Assembly (NCBI RefSeq): GCF_002300165.1
Contig: NZ_MLCE01000019.1
Coordinates: 248,001 to 312,000 of the forward strand
Direction of reading: 5' to 3'
Source of the DNA: Streptomyces sp. Tue6028
GTDB taxonomy: Bacteria > Actinomycetota > Actinomycetes > Streptomycetales > Streptomycetaceae
Length of the DNA stretch: 64,000 nt
Below the pieces are notes generated by a model. It saw only the letters and a program-made list of their open reading frames with translations. It had not been told where the DNA came from and searched no databases. A program made the position numbers and the translations under genes. Position 1 is the first letter of the stretch. Each line of letters starts with the position of its first letter. Shown here piece by piece: positions 23,517 through 33,011 of the stretch.

Positions 23517-24797
23517 ATGTCACTCGTCTCGCTGAGACGCGCCGCCCGAGAGTCCGTCTCGGGGCTGCCCCGCGAGTTCTGGTGGCTGTGGACCAGCACC
23601 CTCGTGAACCGGCTCGGCGCCTTCGTCGCCACCTTCATGGCGCTGTACCTCACCCTGGACCGCGGGTACTCCGCCTCGTACGCGGGTCTGGTGGCGTCCC
23701 TGCACGGCCTGGGCGGTGTCGTCTCCTCGCTCGGCGGCGGTGTGATGACCGACCGCCTGGGCCGCCGGCCCACCCTGCTGATCTCCCAGCTGTCGACGGC
23801 CTTCGCGGTCGCGCTGCTCGGCTTCGTGCACGATCCCGTGGCGATCGCCGCGGTCGCCTTCCTGGTGGGCATGGCCTCGAACGCCTCCCGGCCCGCCGTG
23901 CAGGCGATGATGGCCGACATCGTCCGCCCGGAGGACCGCGTGCGCGCGTTCTCCCTCAACTACTGGGCGATCAACCTGGGGTTCGCCGTCTCCTCCATGG
24001 CGGCCGGATTCATCGCCGAGTTCAGTTACCTCGCGGGCTTCCTGATCGAGGCCGGGATGACGCTCGTCTGCGCCGTCGTCGTCTTCGTGAAGCTGCCGGA
24101 GTCCCGGCCGGTCCTCACCGACAAGGCCGCGGCGGAACCGGCGGTCGGTCTCGGGACCGTGCTGCGCGACGGACGGTTCATGAGCGTCGTCGGGCTGTCG
24201 TTCCTCGTCGCCCTCGTCTTCCAGCAGGGGTCCGTGGGGCTTCCGGTCGCGATGGGCGAGGCGGGCTTCACCCCGGCCGACTACGGCATGGCGGTCGCCG
24301 TCAACGGCTTCCTCATCGTCGCGCTGCAGATCCCGGTCACCCGTTTCATCGAGCACCGGGACCCGAAGCGGCTGCTCGTGGTCTCGTCACTGCTCGCCGG
24401 GTACGGCTTCGGCCTCACCGCCTTCGCCGGCTCGGTCGGGGTCTTCGCCCTGACGGTGTGCGTGTGGACGCTCGCGGAGATCGTCAACGCGCCCACCCAG
24501 ACGGGGCTGGTCGTCCGCCTCTCCCCGGTGCACGGCCGTGGCCGCTACCAGGGCATGTACACCCTGTCCTGGTCCCTCGCCGCGCTCGTCGCTCCGCTGA
24601 TGTCCGGCCTGGTCATCGACCGGTTCGGCGCGGAGTGGCTGTGGGGGCTGTGCGCCGTGGTCGGCACGGCGGCGGGACTGGGGTACGCGATGCTGATGCG
24701 AAGCCTGCCCGCGGAGGAGCCCTCCTTCGTGGAGACGCCGGCCGCGCCCTCCGCCGCGCCGCCGGTCTCCCCGGCGACGGAGGTCGGAGCCGCCTGA
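23517..24797 (+). CDS. MFS transporter (MdtH-like multidrug type)
   Basis: A 426-residue protein with 12 hydrophobic segments. GGVMTDRLGRRP at ~75 is the MFS loop 2-3 signature. NRLGAFVATFMALYLT at the N-terminus and NAPTQTGLVVRLSPVHGRGRYQGMY late in the protein are typical of the MdtH-like efflux group. ATG with a GGGGGG site 8 bp upstream; the upstream in-frame part is non-coding. A bidirectional hairpin follows at 24869. Confidence 0.85.
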   Translation: MSLVSLRRAARESVSGLPREFWWLWTSTLVNRLGAFVATFMALYLTLDRGYSASYAGLVASLHGLGGVVSSLGGGVMTDRLGRRPTLLISQLSTAFAVALLGFVHDPVAIAAVAFLVGMASNASRPAVQAMMADIVRPEDRVRAFSLNYWAINLGFAVSSMAAGFIAEFSYLAGFLIEAGMTLVCAVVVFVKLPESRPVLTDKAAAEPAVGLGTVLRDGRFMSVVGLSFLVALVFQQGSVGLPVAMGEAGFTPADYGMAVAVNGFLIVALQIPVTRFIEHRDPKRLLVVSSLLAGYGFGLTAFAGSVGVFALTVCVWTLAEIVNAPTQTGLVVRLSPVHGRGRYQGMYTLSWSLAALVAPLMSGLVIDRFGAEWLWGLCAVVGTAAGLGYAMLMRSLPAEEPSFVETPAAPSAAPPVSPATEVGAA

Positions 24798-24868
24798 CGC
24801 CGGGGCACGGACGCCGGGACGACGGGACACGGAGAGACAGGGAACACAGGGACGCAGGGACATCGGTG

Positions 24869-24910
24869 CGATGCGGGCCGGACGGGGACAACCCCGTGCG
24901 GCCCGCATCG
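24869..24910. terminator. bidirectional terminator between convergent genes
   Basis: cgatgcgggccg and cggcccgcatcg form a perfect 12-bp outer stem, with an inner acgggg/ccccgt stem. It lies between the MFS gene (+) and the DUF2000 gene (-). Confidence 0.75.
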
Positions 24911-24961
24911 GGACACCCGTCGGCCGCGGCGTTCCGCCGTACATGTCCGGCCCGCCCGTGT

Positions 24962-25408
24962 TCAGTGGTGCATCCGCGCGCCCTTCATCACCTTGTCCAC
25001 CCCGTTCCGCGGCCCGTACACGGCCATCCCCACGAGGTCCAGGTCCGCCGCCGGCACGGCCCGCACGGCCGCCCGGTTGTCCCGGTCGTTGCCGGTGGCG
25101 AACAGGTCGGAGGTGAAGACGGCCCGCGGCAGCTGCCGGGACAGCGCACGGCCGTGGGCGGCGGTCAGCGTCTCCTTGGACCCCTCGAAGACGAGGACGG
25201 GCTGCCGGAACATGGGCAGATAGGCGGTCCCGTCGGCGTCCTCGTACGGCTCGCCGATCACCTCGGGGACGGCGCTGCCGAGGCCGCTGACGAGGAACGC
25301 CGTCACATTGAGCCGCTGCCAGGGCTCCAGGTCGTCCCGCAACAGGACGGCGATCTTGGTGTCGAAGCGGATGGGTTCGATGTCCGGGCTGCCGGTGCTG
25401 CTGCTCAT
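24962..25408 (-). CDS. DUF2000-domain protein
   Basis: A 148-residue soluble protein: PIRFDTKIAVLLRDDLEPWQRLNV at the start and VGMAVYGPRNGVDKVMKG near the end match the DUF2000 family (a small peptidyl-tRNA-hydrolase-like fold in structural genomics). Biochemical role unknown. It is divergent from the AraC regulator at 25458 with a 49-bp gap, a pairing that suggests control by that regulator. Confidence 0.8.
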   Translation of the reverse strand: MSSSTGSPDIEPIRFDTKIAVLLRDDLEPWQRLNVTAFLVSGLGSAVPEVIGEPYEDADGTAYLPMFRQPVLVFEGSKETLTAAHGRALSRQLPRAVFTSDLFATGNDRDNRAAVRAVPAADLDLVGMAVYGPRNGVDKVMKGARMHH

Positions 25409-25457
25409 GCGTCGAGACTGCCGACCGCCCTACCGCGTCGTCTTGTACGTTCTTTGC

Positions 25458-26267
25458 ATGGCCCCGCACCGGGAGATCACGGCGTGGCGTCCGGGAGTCC
25501 CGGGTGTCGTGGAGGTCTTCCACGCCCACTACACCGAGTACGCGTACCCGATGCACGTCCACGAGGCGTGGACGCTGCTGATCGTCGACGACGGAGCGGT
25601 GCGGTACGACCTCGACCGGCACGAGCACGGCACCCCGCACGACACGGTCTCGCTGCTCCCGCCGTACGTCCCCCACAACGGTTCGCCGGTCACCGAGCAC
25701 GGCTTCCGCAAGCGCGTCCTCTACCTCGACCTGAGCATGCTCGACGAGAGCTGGATCGGGCCCGCGATGGACGGGCCGGACCTCGTCGATCCGGTGCTGC
25801 GACGCCGCGTCGGGCAGATGCACACCGCGCTCGCACACCCCGGGGACGAGCTGGAGGCGGAGAGCAGGCTGACGCTGGTCGCGGAGCGGCTGCGCGGCCG
25901 GCTGCGCCCCCGGGCGGCCGGCGCACCGGCGCGCCCCGACCGCCCGCTCGCCCGCCGGCTGCGCGAACTCCTCGACGAGCGGCTGGTCGCGGGCCTGACC
26001 CTCGACGAGGCGGCCGGGCTGGTGCACGCCCATCCCGCCCATCTGGTGCGGGCGTTCAGCGAGGCGTACGGCATCGCCCCGCACCAGTACCTGATGTCCC
26101 GTCGCGTCGACCGCGCCCGCCGTCTGCTGCTCGACGGCGGGGCGCCGGGCGACGTCGCCGCCGCGACCGGCTTCTACGACCAGTCCCATCTCGGCCGCCA
26201 TTTCAAGCGGTTGGTGGGCGTGACACCGGGCCGGTACGCGCGCACCGACCTCGGCAGGCCGATCTAG
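25458..26267 (+). CDS. AraC-family transcriptional regulator
   Basis: A 269-residue regulator: an N-terminal cupin-like AraC ligand domain (~15-90; MHVHEAWTLLIVDDGAVRYDLD) and two C-terminal HTHs (~175-265; LDEAAGLVHAHPAHLVRAFSEAYG and DVAAATGFYDQSHLGRHFKRLVGVTPGRY). The ATG has no clear ribosome site, and the mRNA may have a very short leader. Its TAG stop overlaps the stop of the convergent gene (26264-26267). Confidence 0.88.
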   Translation: MAPHREITAWRPGVPGVVEVFHAHYTEYAYPMHVHEAWTLLIVDDGAVRYDLDRHEHGTPHDTVSLLPPYVPHNGSPVTEHGFRKRVLYLDLSMLDESWIGPAMDGPDLVDPVLRRRVGQMHTALAHPGDELEAESRLTLVAERLRGRLRPRAAGAPARPDRPLARRLRELLDERLVAGLTLDEAAGLVHAHPAHLVRAFSEAYGIAPHQYLMSRRVDRARRLLLDGGAPGDVAAATGFYDQSHLGRHFKRLVGVTPGRYARTDLGRPI

Positions 26268-28027
26268 AGGTCGCGCTGGGCCTCGTACAGATTGCGCGGG
26301 CGCACCACGCCCGTGGTCCCGTACAGCTCCAGACGGGAGTGCAGGTCCCCGGTGAAGTCCGGTACGTCGATCTGGTCGAACTCGCTGACCTCGTCGACCC
26401 CGACGGTGGCGCTGCGGGGCGCGAGGCCGTCGATCTTCATGAGGCCGGCGCGGCCGTTGGTCACGCGGATGTTCCAGTGGGTGAAGCGCGCGCCGAACAG
26501 CGGTCCGGCGGAGGCGTCGCCGCCGTGGCGGCCGTTGTTGTTCACCGTGATGTCGGTGCGGACGTTCGCGAACGGCAGCCCGCGGTGGCTGTCGAAGGTG
26601 CCCATCTGCATCTCCCCGCGCGACCAGACGTTGTACGAGGACAGGCCTTCGACGTTGATGCCGTGGAGCTGCGTCCCGGCGGGGGCGGGCACCGTGCGCT
26701 GCTCGACGGTGAAGTCCTCGACGAGGTTGTCGTGCGAGCCTTCGCGGCAGAAGTACGGGTGGTGCGAGCCGCGGCCGGCGACCCTGGTGCGGCGCAGGGT
26801 GCAGGCGGAGGCGGCGACGAGGCCGAAGCCGTTGTCCACGTGGCGCACGACGACGTCGTCGGCCCAGCAGTCGTAGGCGCACTGGAAGACGACGCCGTTG
26901 TACCCCTTGTCGAGCAGGTGCGGGGACTGCGGGGTCTCGACGGCCTCCAGGGTGAGTCCCTCGACCCCCGAGCCGGTCAGTTCCGGCACGTGCGTGGTCA
27001 GGCGCGGGTCCCATTCGGGCCGGACGTCGAGCGGGAGGGGGCGCTCCAGGGTGACCTTGCGGCCGCGGACGTGCGTGATGCGCACGGGCCACTCGTAGGG
27101 GACGTACGAGGTGAGTTTCGTCTTGTCGTCCCAGTAGTACGCCTCGGGGCCGGGGCCGCCGCCCGACATGTGCTCCAGGAGCGTGTGTCCGTCGTCGTCG
27201 GCGAGGCGGAGCAGGACGAGCCCGCCGGGCCGCAGCCGGGACGCGTCGGCGACCGTCACGGTCCAGGAGCCCTGGCGGGCGGGTTCGACCGTCGTGAGGG
27301 TCTCCCACTCGTCGCGCCTGTTGCCGGTCCAGCCCTCGAAGGGCCAGGCCTTCGCCCTGATCGCGGCGACGAGCGACTCCCAACGGGCGGTCGGGGCGAG
27401 CCAGATGAGGCCGCCCGCCCAGGACCAGGACGATTTGTCGCCGCCGTAGCGGGAACCGTAGGCGCCGATCAGCTCGGTGAGGTTCCGGGTCGCGTACAGC
27501 TTCGTACGGTCGCTGCCGGCACCGCGCAGGACGACGTTCGAGTGCCCGAGGCGAATCAGGTCGTCGATGCGGAAGGTGCCGGGCGGGATGAGAACCGTGC
27601 CACCGCCGGCCCTCCCGGCAGCGGCGATGGCACGGTTGATCGCGGGGGCGCAGTCGGTGCTGCCGTCGTCCGTCACATCGCCGTGGTCGCGGATGTCGGC
27701 GACGACGGGGCGGCGGGGGAAGCGCGCCGCCCCGCCGCCGCGGCCGGACCGGCCGACGTACGGGATCTGCGGGTGGGTGAACGGCGTGCGGGTGAACTCG
27801 TGCCAGAGGGCGGGGACTTGGCCCTGTCCCGCGGACGGGGCGTGTCCCTGTCGTGCGGGGGACGCGGCGGCCGTCCCCGCCGCGCCGGTCACGGCGACGG
27901 CCGCCACGGCGGTGGCGCCGGCGAGCAGGCGCCGTCTGCTGACGGTGTCGCGCCCACCGCTCACCTCGCCGCGGTCGAGCGCTGAGTTCCCGCCGTTCCC
28001 GTTGCTCCCGAAGCTCCCGTTGCTCAT
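26264..28027 (-). CDS. Tat-exported right-handed beta-helix (pectate-lyase-3 superfamily) protein
   Basis: A 587-residue protein. SRRRLLAGATAVAAVAVTG at ~30-48 is a twin-arginine signal. The Pectate_lyase_3 start appears as ADIRDHGDVTDDGSTDCAPAINRAIAAA then GGGTVLIPPGTFRIDD, and beta-helix repeats continue to the end. Related proteins act on plant or bacterial polysaccharides; the substrate is not evident. The ATG at 28027 follows GGAGGGCGG. It converges on the AraC gene with overlapping stops. Confidence 0.8.
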   Translation of the reverse strand: MSNGSFGSNGNGGNSALDRGEVSGGRDTVSRRRLLAGATAVAAVAVTGAAGTAAASPARQGHAPSAGQGQVPALWHEFTRTPFTHPQIPYVGRSGRGGGAARFPRRPVVADIRDHGDVTDDGSTDCAPAINRAIAAAGRAGGGTVLIPPGTFRIDDLIRLGHSNVVLRGAGSDRTKLYATRNLTELIGAYGSRYGGDKSSWSWAGGLIWLAPTARWESLVAAIRAKAWPFEGWTGNRRDEWETLTTVEPARQGSWTVTVADASRLRPGGLVLLRLADDDGHTLLEHMSGGGPGPEAYYWDDKTKLTSYVPYEWPVRITHVRGRKVTLERPLPLDVRPEWDPRLTTHVPELTGSGVEGLTLEAVETPQSPHLLDKGYNGVVFQCAYDCWADDVVVRHVDNGFGLVAASACTLRRTRVAGRGSHHPYFCREGSHDNLVEDFTVEQRTVPAPAGTQLHGINVEGLSSYNVWSRGEMQMGTFDSHRGLPFANVRTDITVNNNGRHGGDASAGPLFGARFTHWNIRVTNGRAGLMKIDGLAPRSATVGVDEVSEFDQIDVPDFTGDLHSRLELYGTTGVVRPRNLYEAQRDL

Positions 28028-28153
28028 GCCCGTCCGCCCTCCATTGCTTCCATGGATGTGAACGACGTTCAGATCTGCGTCGGCGGTGAGCATGCCATGA
28101 GGACTCCGGGCGGGGAAGAGGGTGCGCGACCCCTAATTACCGATCGGCGTCGG

Positions 28154-28654
28154 TCAGTTGGCGGGACGCTGGGTCAGATGACTGAACGCGTCCAGATTGC
28201 GGGTCGACTCGCCGCGGGACACCCGCCAGGCGTACTCCCTGCGGATCGCGGACGCGAAACCGAGCTCCAGAAGGGTGTTGAAGGCGCCGTCGGCGGCCTC
28301 CAGGACGGAGCCGAGCAGCCGGTCGACCTCCTGCGCGGTGACCGCGGCCAGCGGCAGCTTGCCGACCAGGTAGACGTCCCCGAGCGGGTCGACCGCGTAA
28401 CCGACCCCGTAGAGCTTCAGGTTGCGCTCCAGCAGCCAGCGGTGGACCGCTTCCGCGTTCTCGTCGGGGTGGCGGATCACGAACGCGTTCAGCGACAGCG
28501 AGTGCTTGCCGACGATCAGCGAGACGGTCGTGGACAGCTTCCGGGTGCCGGGGAGCTTGACCACGTAGGTGCCGGGCTCGGGGCTCTCCCACTCGAGCTC
28601 GGCGTCCTTGAAGACCCCCTCGATGACCTGTGCCGCCCGCTGTACGTCCGCCAT
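28154..28654 (-). CDS. YbjN-domain protein
   Basis: A 166-residue cytoplasmic protein with the YbjN fold pattern (WESPEPGTYVVKLPGTRKLSTTVSLIVGKHSLSLNAF; WLLERNLKLYGVGYAVDPLGDVYLVGKLPL). In Streptomyces this gene stands directly downstream of mshA, as here (160 bp apart, same strand). The T3SS-chaperone-like YbjN fold suggests a protein partner, but no activity is established. Confidence 0.82.
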   Translation of the reverse strand: MADVQRAAQVIEGVFKDAELEWESPEPGTYVVKLPGTRKLSTTVSLIVGKHSLSLNAFVIRHPDENAEAVHRWLLERNLKLYGVGYAVDPLGDVYLVGKLPLAAVTAQEVDRLLGSVLEAADGAFNTLLELGFASAIRREYAWRVSRGESTRNLDAFSHLTQRPAN

Positions 28655-28814
28655 GCAGGGAGCGTACGTCAGAGCGGGCACGGCCCGGAGGCCGGTGCGA
28701 CCGCGGCGGGCGCCGCCGCGGGCCGGTGTCGGCCGGTGCGGGCACGCACCCCGTACCCCCGCGGACGAGTGTCGGCCGTGACGGGCGCGCACCCGCCACC
28801 GCCGCGGCCGGGTG

Positions 28815-30152
28815 TCAGCCGGTGCGCGCACGCACCCGGCGCCGGTGGGCCTGCGCCGCGGCCGTATACACGTCCGCCGTGGCACCGGCGGCGGCGTCCC
28901 AGCCGAAGCACTCCGCGTGACGTGCGGCGGCGGCGCCCATCCGGTCCGTGAGCGCCCGGTCGTCCGCGAAACGGCGCAGCACGCTCGCGTAGGCGGCGGG
29001 GTCATGGCCCTGCACGAGGAAGCCGGTCTTCTGGTCGCACACGGCGACGGGCAGTCCGCCGACCGACGCCGCGAGCACCGGCGTACCGGCCGCCTGCGCC
29101 TCGATGGCGACCAGGCCGAAGGACTCGCTGTACGAGGGCATGACCAGCACCGACGCCGCCCGGAACCAGTCCGCCAGCTGCTCCTGGCCGACGGGCGGCC
29201 GGAAGCGCACGACATCGGCGATGCCCAGCCGCGCGGCGAGCTTCTGCAGTCCCTCGGGCTTGGCGAGACCGCTGCCGCTGGGGCCGCCGACCACGGGGAC
29301 GACGATCCTGCCGCGCAGCTCCGGACGCTCGTCGAGCAGGACGGCGACCGCGCGCAGCAGCACGTCGGGGGCCTTCAGGGGCTGTATGCGGCCCGCGAAC
29401 AAGGGGATCAGCGCGTCCTGCGGGAGCCCGAGGCGGGCCCGGGCGGCGGCGCGGCCGTCGGCGGGACGGAAGCGGTCGAGGTTGACGCCGGGGTGGACGA
29501 CGGCGACCTTTCCGGGTTCGGCCTCGTAGTGGCGGACGAGCTCGTCCGCCTCCTCCGCGGTGTTCGCGATGAGGCGGTCGGCGGCGCGCACGATCTGGGT
29601 CTCGCCGATGACACGGGCGGCCGGCTCGGGGGTGTCGCCCTCGGCCAGCGCGGCGTTCTTGACCTTCGCCATGGTGTGCATCGCGTGCACCAGGGGCGCG
29701 CCCCAGCGCTCGGCGGCGAGCCAGCCGACGTGACCGGAGAGCCAGTAGTGCGAGTGGACCAGGTCGTAGTAGCCGGGGCGGTGACCGGCCCAGGCCTGCA
29801 TCACGCCGTGCGTGAAGGCGCACAGCTGGGCGGGCAGGTCTTCCTTGGCGAGGCCCTCGTAGGGGCCCGCGTCGACGTGCCGGACGAGGACCCCGGGGGC
29901 CAACTCGACGGCCGGCGGCAGGGCGCCGGTGGTGGCGCGCGTGAAGATCTCGACCTCGATGTTGATCGCCGCGAGGCGCTGCGCGAGCTCCACGATGTAC
30001 ACGTTCATGCCGCCCGCGTCGCCCGTGCCGGGCTGGTGCAGCGGCGAGGTGTGCACGGAGAGCATCGCGACGCGACGGGGCCTGCGGTGCAGCCTGAGCC
30101 GTGCGGACGCCGTCGGGGAGCGACGCCCGAGCCTGCCGACATACTGGCTCAC
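28815..30152 (-). CDS. mshA: D-inositol-3-phosphate glycosyltransferase (mycothiol biosynthesis)
   Basis: A 445-residue GT4 glycosyltransferase catalysing the first step of mycothiol synthesis, transfer of GlcNAc from UDP-GlcNAc to inositol-3-phosphate. [24 protein letters not shown] is the donor-side start typical of Msh[26 protein letters not shown] and [18 protein letters not shown] are nucleotide-sugar motifs. GTG start with AAGGAGGAA upstream. The C-terminus ends in a basic tail. Confidence 0.93.
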   Translation of the reverse strand: MSQYVGRLGRRSPTASARLRLHRRPRRVAMLSVHTSPLHQPGTGDAGGMNVYIVELAQRLAAINIEVEIFTRATTGALPPAVELAPGVLVRHVDAGPYEGLAKEDLPAQLCAFTHGVMQAWAGHRPGYYDLVHSHYWLSGHVGWLAAERWGAPLVHAMHTMAKVKNAALAEGDTPEPAARVIGETQIVRAADRLIANTAEEADELVRHYEAEPGKVAVVHPGVNLDRFRPADGRAAARARLGLPQDALIPLFAGRIQPLKAPDVLLRAVAVLLDERPELRGRIVVPVVGGPSGSGLAKPEGLQKLAARLGIADVVRFRPPVGQEQLADWFRAASVLVMPSYSESFGLVAIEAQAAGTPVLAASVGGLPVAVCDQKTGFLVQGHDPAAYASVLRRFADDRALTDRMGAAAARHAECFGWDAAAGATADVYTAAAQAHRRRVRARTG

Positions 30153-30468
30153 GTGGCGTTCCTCCTTGCTGCGGGCATGCCGGTCGGAGGACGCTGCACG
30201 CCCTCCGAAGAGGGCAAACGCCGGAGCGGCCTGCTCCATTTCCTCTTTGCCGAATCATTACCCCTGCTCGCTCAACCGTTCGATACCGGGATGCGTACAC
30301 CGCCGTGCCCCATTGGCGTACGAGCTCCGAGGCGAGCCCCGGAGCGGGCATCCGCCGGGGGCGCCCGAGGGTGCTGGGCCGGGATGTTTTCCACAGGTGT
30401 GGGCAAGGGGCCGGGGGGTTGTCCACAGGCGCGACCGGCCCCCGCCGGACGCGCCTACTCTCGTACGC
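30153..30468. promoter_or_regulatory. divergent promoter region with two DnaA-box-like sites
   Basis: No gene in this 316-bp gap. ttttccaca (30387-30395) and ttgtccaca (30419-30427) match the Streptomyces DnaA-box form; the second is an exact match to TTGTCCACA. They lie 40 and 80 bp before the methyltransferase start. Confidence 0.35.
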
Positions 30469-31308
30469 ATGACAACCCGCGCCGCGTCCCGCCCCGTGGG
30501 TACGGTGACGCGCGGGACGACCAACCCCAACCGCCTGCGCCGCATGGACCGCTGGATCGCGGCCGTCCACGGCGCCGAACTGCGCAGGTCCACCGACCCG
30601 ATGGCCGTCGACCTCGGGTACGGGGCGGCGCCCTGGACGGCCGTCGAGCTCCTGACCCGTCTGCGCACCACGGCACCGCGCACCCGCGTGGTGGGCGTGG
30701 AGATCGAACCGGCCCGCGTCGCGGCCGCCCGTCCGTACGAGCGCGAGGGCCTCACCTTCCGGCACGGCGGCTTCGAGGTGCCCGTGCCCGGCAGCCCGAC
30801 CCTCATCCGCGCGGCCAACGTGCTGCGCCAGTACGACGAGGAGCAGGTCGCCGAGGTGTGGCGGCGCCTGTGCGCCCGCCTCGCGCCGGCCGGACCCGCC
30901 GGCCTGGGCGGGCTGCTGGTCGAGGGCACCTGCGACGAGATCGGCCGCCGGCACGTCTGGGTCGCCCTCGGCCCGGAGGGCCCCCGCACCGTCACCTTCG
31001 CCGCCCGGCTCGGCTCCCTGGACCGGCCGTCCGACCTGGCCGAGCGCCTGCCGAAGGCCCTCATCCACCGCAATGTCCCGGGCGAGCCGGTCCACGCCTT
31101 CCTGCGCGACTTCGACCGCGCCTGGGCTGCCGCCGCGCCCTACGCCTCGTACGGCGCGCGACAGCGCTGGATACGCACGGTCCGCGACCTGAAGGCCGAC
31201 TGGCCGGTGACCGACGGCGTGACGCGCTGGCGGCAGGGCGAAGTCACCGTGCGCTGGGAGGCGTTGGCGCCGGGCACGGCCAAGGAGTCTTCCTCCGCCC
31301 GGTTCTGA
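30469..31308 (+). CDS. class I SAM-dependent methyltransferase-like protein
   Basis: A 279-residue protein with a recognisable SAM-binding start: MAVDLGYGAAPWTAVELL (motif I, DLGYG) and VVGVEIEPARVAAA (motif II acidic). The second half is less typical (VHAFLRDFDRAWAAAAPYASYG). It is divergent from mshA, a conserved Streptomyces arrangement. Substrate unknown. Confidence 0.75.
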   Translation: MTTRAASRPVGTVTRGTTNPNRLRRMDRWIAAVHGAELRRSTDPMAVDLGYGAAPWTAVELLTRLRTTAPRTRVVGVEIEPARVAAARPYEREGLTFRHGGFEVPVPGSPTLIRAANVLRQYDEEQVAEVWRRLCARLAPAGPAGLGGLLVEGTCDEIGRRHVWVALGPEGPRTVTFAARLGSLDRPSDLAERLPKALIHRNVPGEPVHAFLRDFDRAWAAAAPYASYGARQRWIRTVRDLKADWPVTDGVTRWRQGEVTVRWEALAPGTAKESSSARF

Positions 31309-31560
31309 CACCGGGGCACCTCGGCCTAGAAGCTCTGCCTGGTGGCCGCCAGGGGGCCATGGCCTGCCGCGATCCGACATCTCGGCGCGAGCGGAACGAA
31401 TTCGGTGACTGATTCGTCACACCGGCGGGGAGATCGTCTTGCGGAAGCGGGTGCGGGGGAAGGGAGTTCTTGCCCGCCTCTGTCGCATTGCGCTCCGACA
31501 TGGCACGATCCCCGATGCATCCGTAAGTTACTGACGGTAAATCAGTTTGGGGGCAGGTAC

Positions 31561-32646
31561 ATGGGATCCGGCAAGCGGAGCCTGACCACGGCGGCCATGG
31601 CCCTGGCCTGCGCATGTGCCTGCGCGGTGCTGGCAACACCGGGCGTGGCGTACGCGAGTCCGACACCGACACCGACCCGGACACCCACCGCGACCCCCAC
31701 GCCCGCGGCCGACAAGGACCTCGAAGCGGTCCGCGCGAAGCTGGACGAGCTCTACCACGACGCGGCACTCGCCACGGATGCCTACAACGCGGCCGAGGAG
31801 AAGGCGAAGAAGCAGTCCGCCGAACTCGTCGACCTGGCCCGCGAGATCGTCAAGGGCCAGGCGAAACTGGACAAACTGAAGGACCGGGCGGGCGCCGCGG
31901 CGCGGGCGCAGTACCGCGGCGGAGGGCTGCCCCCCGAGGCACGGCTGTGGCTGAGCGACGACCCGCAGGAGTTCCTGGACGGCGCGGGACGCGTGCGGCA
32001 GGGCCAGCACGCGACCAAGGGGCTGATGGGCGAGCTGACGCGCACCCAGCAGGACTTGGAGCAGTACGCGAAGGACGCCTCCGCGCAGTGGCAGAAGCTG
32101 GAGGCCAACCGCAAGGCCAAGGCTGCGGCCAAGAAGAAGATCAAGCAGCGCATCTCCGACGCCGAGAAGCTGGAGTCCCAGCTGGAGAAGGAGGAGAAGG
32201 AGCGGCTGGCCAAGCTGGAGGAAGAGGCCGCCTACCAGGCGCAGACGGCCTGGCTGAGCTCCGGCGTCCTCGCCGAGATCAACAGCGAGGCGTCCGCGCA
32301 GGGCAAGAAGGCCGTGAAGTACGCGACCGGCCAGATCGGCAAGCCCTACGAGTGGGGCGCCGAGGGCCCGAAGTCCTACGACTGCTCGGGGCTCACCTCC
32401 CAGGCCTGGGCGTCCGCCGGCCACCCCGTCCCGCGCACCTCTCAGGAGCAGTGGAAGCAGCTCCACCGCGTCGACATCAAGGACATGCGCCCCGGCGACC
32501 TGATCATCTACTTCGACGACGCGAGCCACGTCGGGATGTACATAGGAGACGGCGCGATCGTGCACGCCCCCCGGCCCGGCCGGACGGTGACGATCACCGG
32601 AGCGGGTTCGATGCCGATCCTCGGGGTCGTCCGCCCCGACGCGTGA
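31561..32646 (+). CDS. secreted NlpC/P60 peptidoglycan hydrolase with coiled coil
   Basis: A 361-residue exported endopeptidase. Signal peptide ~1-32 (ATPGVAYA-S), a Thr/Pro linker, a long charged coiled coil (~50-235), and a C-terminal NlpC/P60 domain (~250-361). The catalytic Cys is in YDCSGL (~273) and His in SHVGMYIG (~321), with a third polar residue HAP (~336). Such RipA-like enzymes cut stem peptides during growth or sporulation. ATG with GGGGGCAGG upstream. Confidence 0.88.
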   Translation: MGSGKRSLTTAAMALACACACAVLATPGVAYASPTPTPTRTPTATPTPAADKDLEAVRAKLDELYHDAALATDAYNAAEEKAKKQSAELVDLAREIVKGQAKLDKLKDRAGAAARAQYRGGGLPPEARLWLSDDPQEFLDGAGRVRQGQHATKGLMGELTRTQQDLEQYAKDASAQWQKLEANRKAKAAAKKKIKQRISDAEKLESQLEKEEKERLAKLEEEAAYQAQTAWLSSGVLAEINSEASAQGKKAVKYATGQIGKPYEWGAEGPKSYDCSGLTSQAWASAGHPVPRTSQEQWKQLHRVDIKDMRPGDLIIYFDDASHVGMYIGDGAIVHAPRPGRTVTITGAGSMPILGVVRPDA

Positions 32647-33011
32647 CCCGGACACCCCACCCCGGGCGCCGGGTGACCCGGACCCCGCCCCGGGGACCCG
32701 CGCGCCCCGGACCCGACCCCGGGGAGCCGCATGACCCGGATCCCGTCCCGGGGAGCCGCGTGACCTGCCCCACGTGACCCACCGCACGGTTGCCCTCGGG
32801 AGTCAACCCCGGGGACGTGACCTTCGTCATCCCCGGTGAGACCGCGTCCTGTCCAAATGCGTTACGGGATGCGGCATATGACGCTGGCGGTTTGCCGGAC
32901 GCCGTGCCGTACGCCATTCCGCTGCGGCACCGGCTGACGCTATGGTCCCCGTCGGTGGGTCGAGGTCCCTTGCCCCACCACGCCCTCGGGGGGAGGGAAG
33001 GAACCCACACG
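32647..33011. other. intergenic region with degenerate GC-rich repeats
   Basis: 32642-32780 repeats gtgacccgga and cccgggg-type words with short hairpins, perhaps a terminator cluster for the NlpC/P60 gene. I see no gene in the rest. Confidence 0.35.

Noticed and set aside
23465-27985. A 1506-codon plus-strand and a 998-codon minus-strand open frame
   Set aside because: Both cross several well-supported genes in other frames and have typical high-GC shadow composition.
31309-31560. c-di-AMP (ydaO) riboswitch upstream of the NlpC/P60 gene
   Set aside because: Such switches often precede cell-wall hydrolase genes in Streptomyces, but I could not find the conserved core here.
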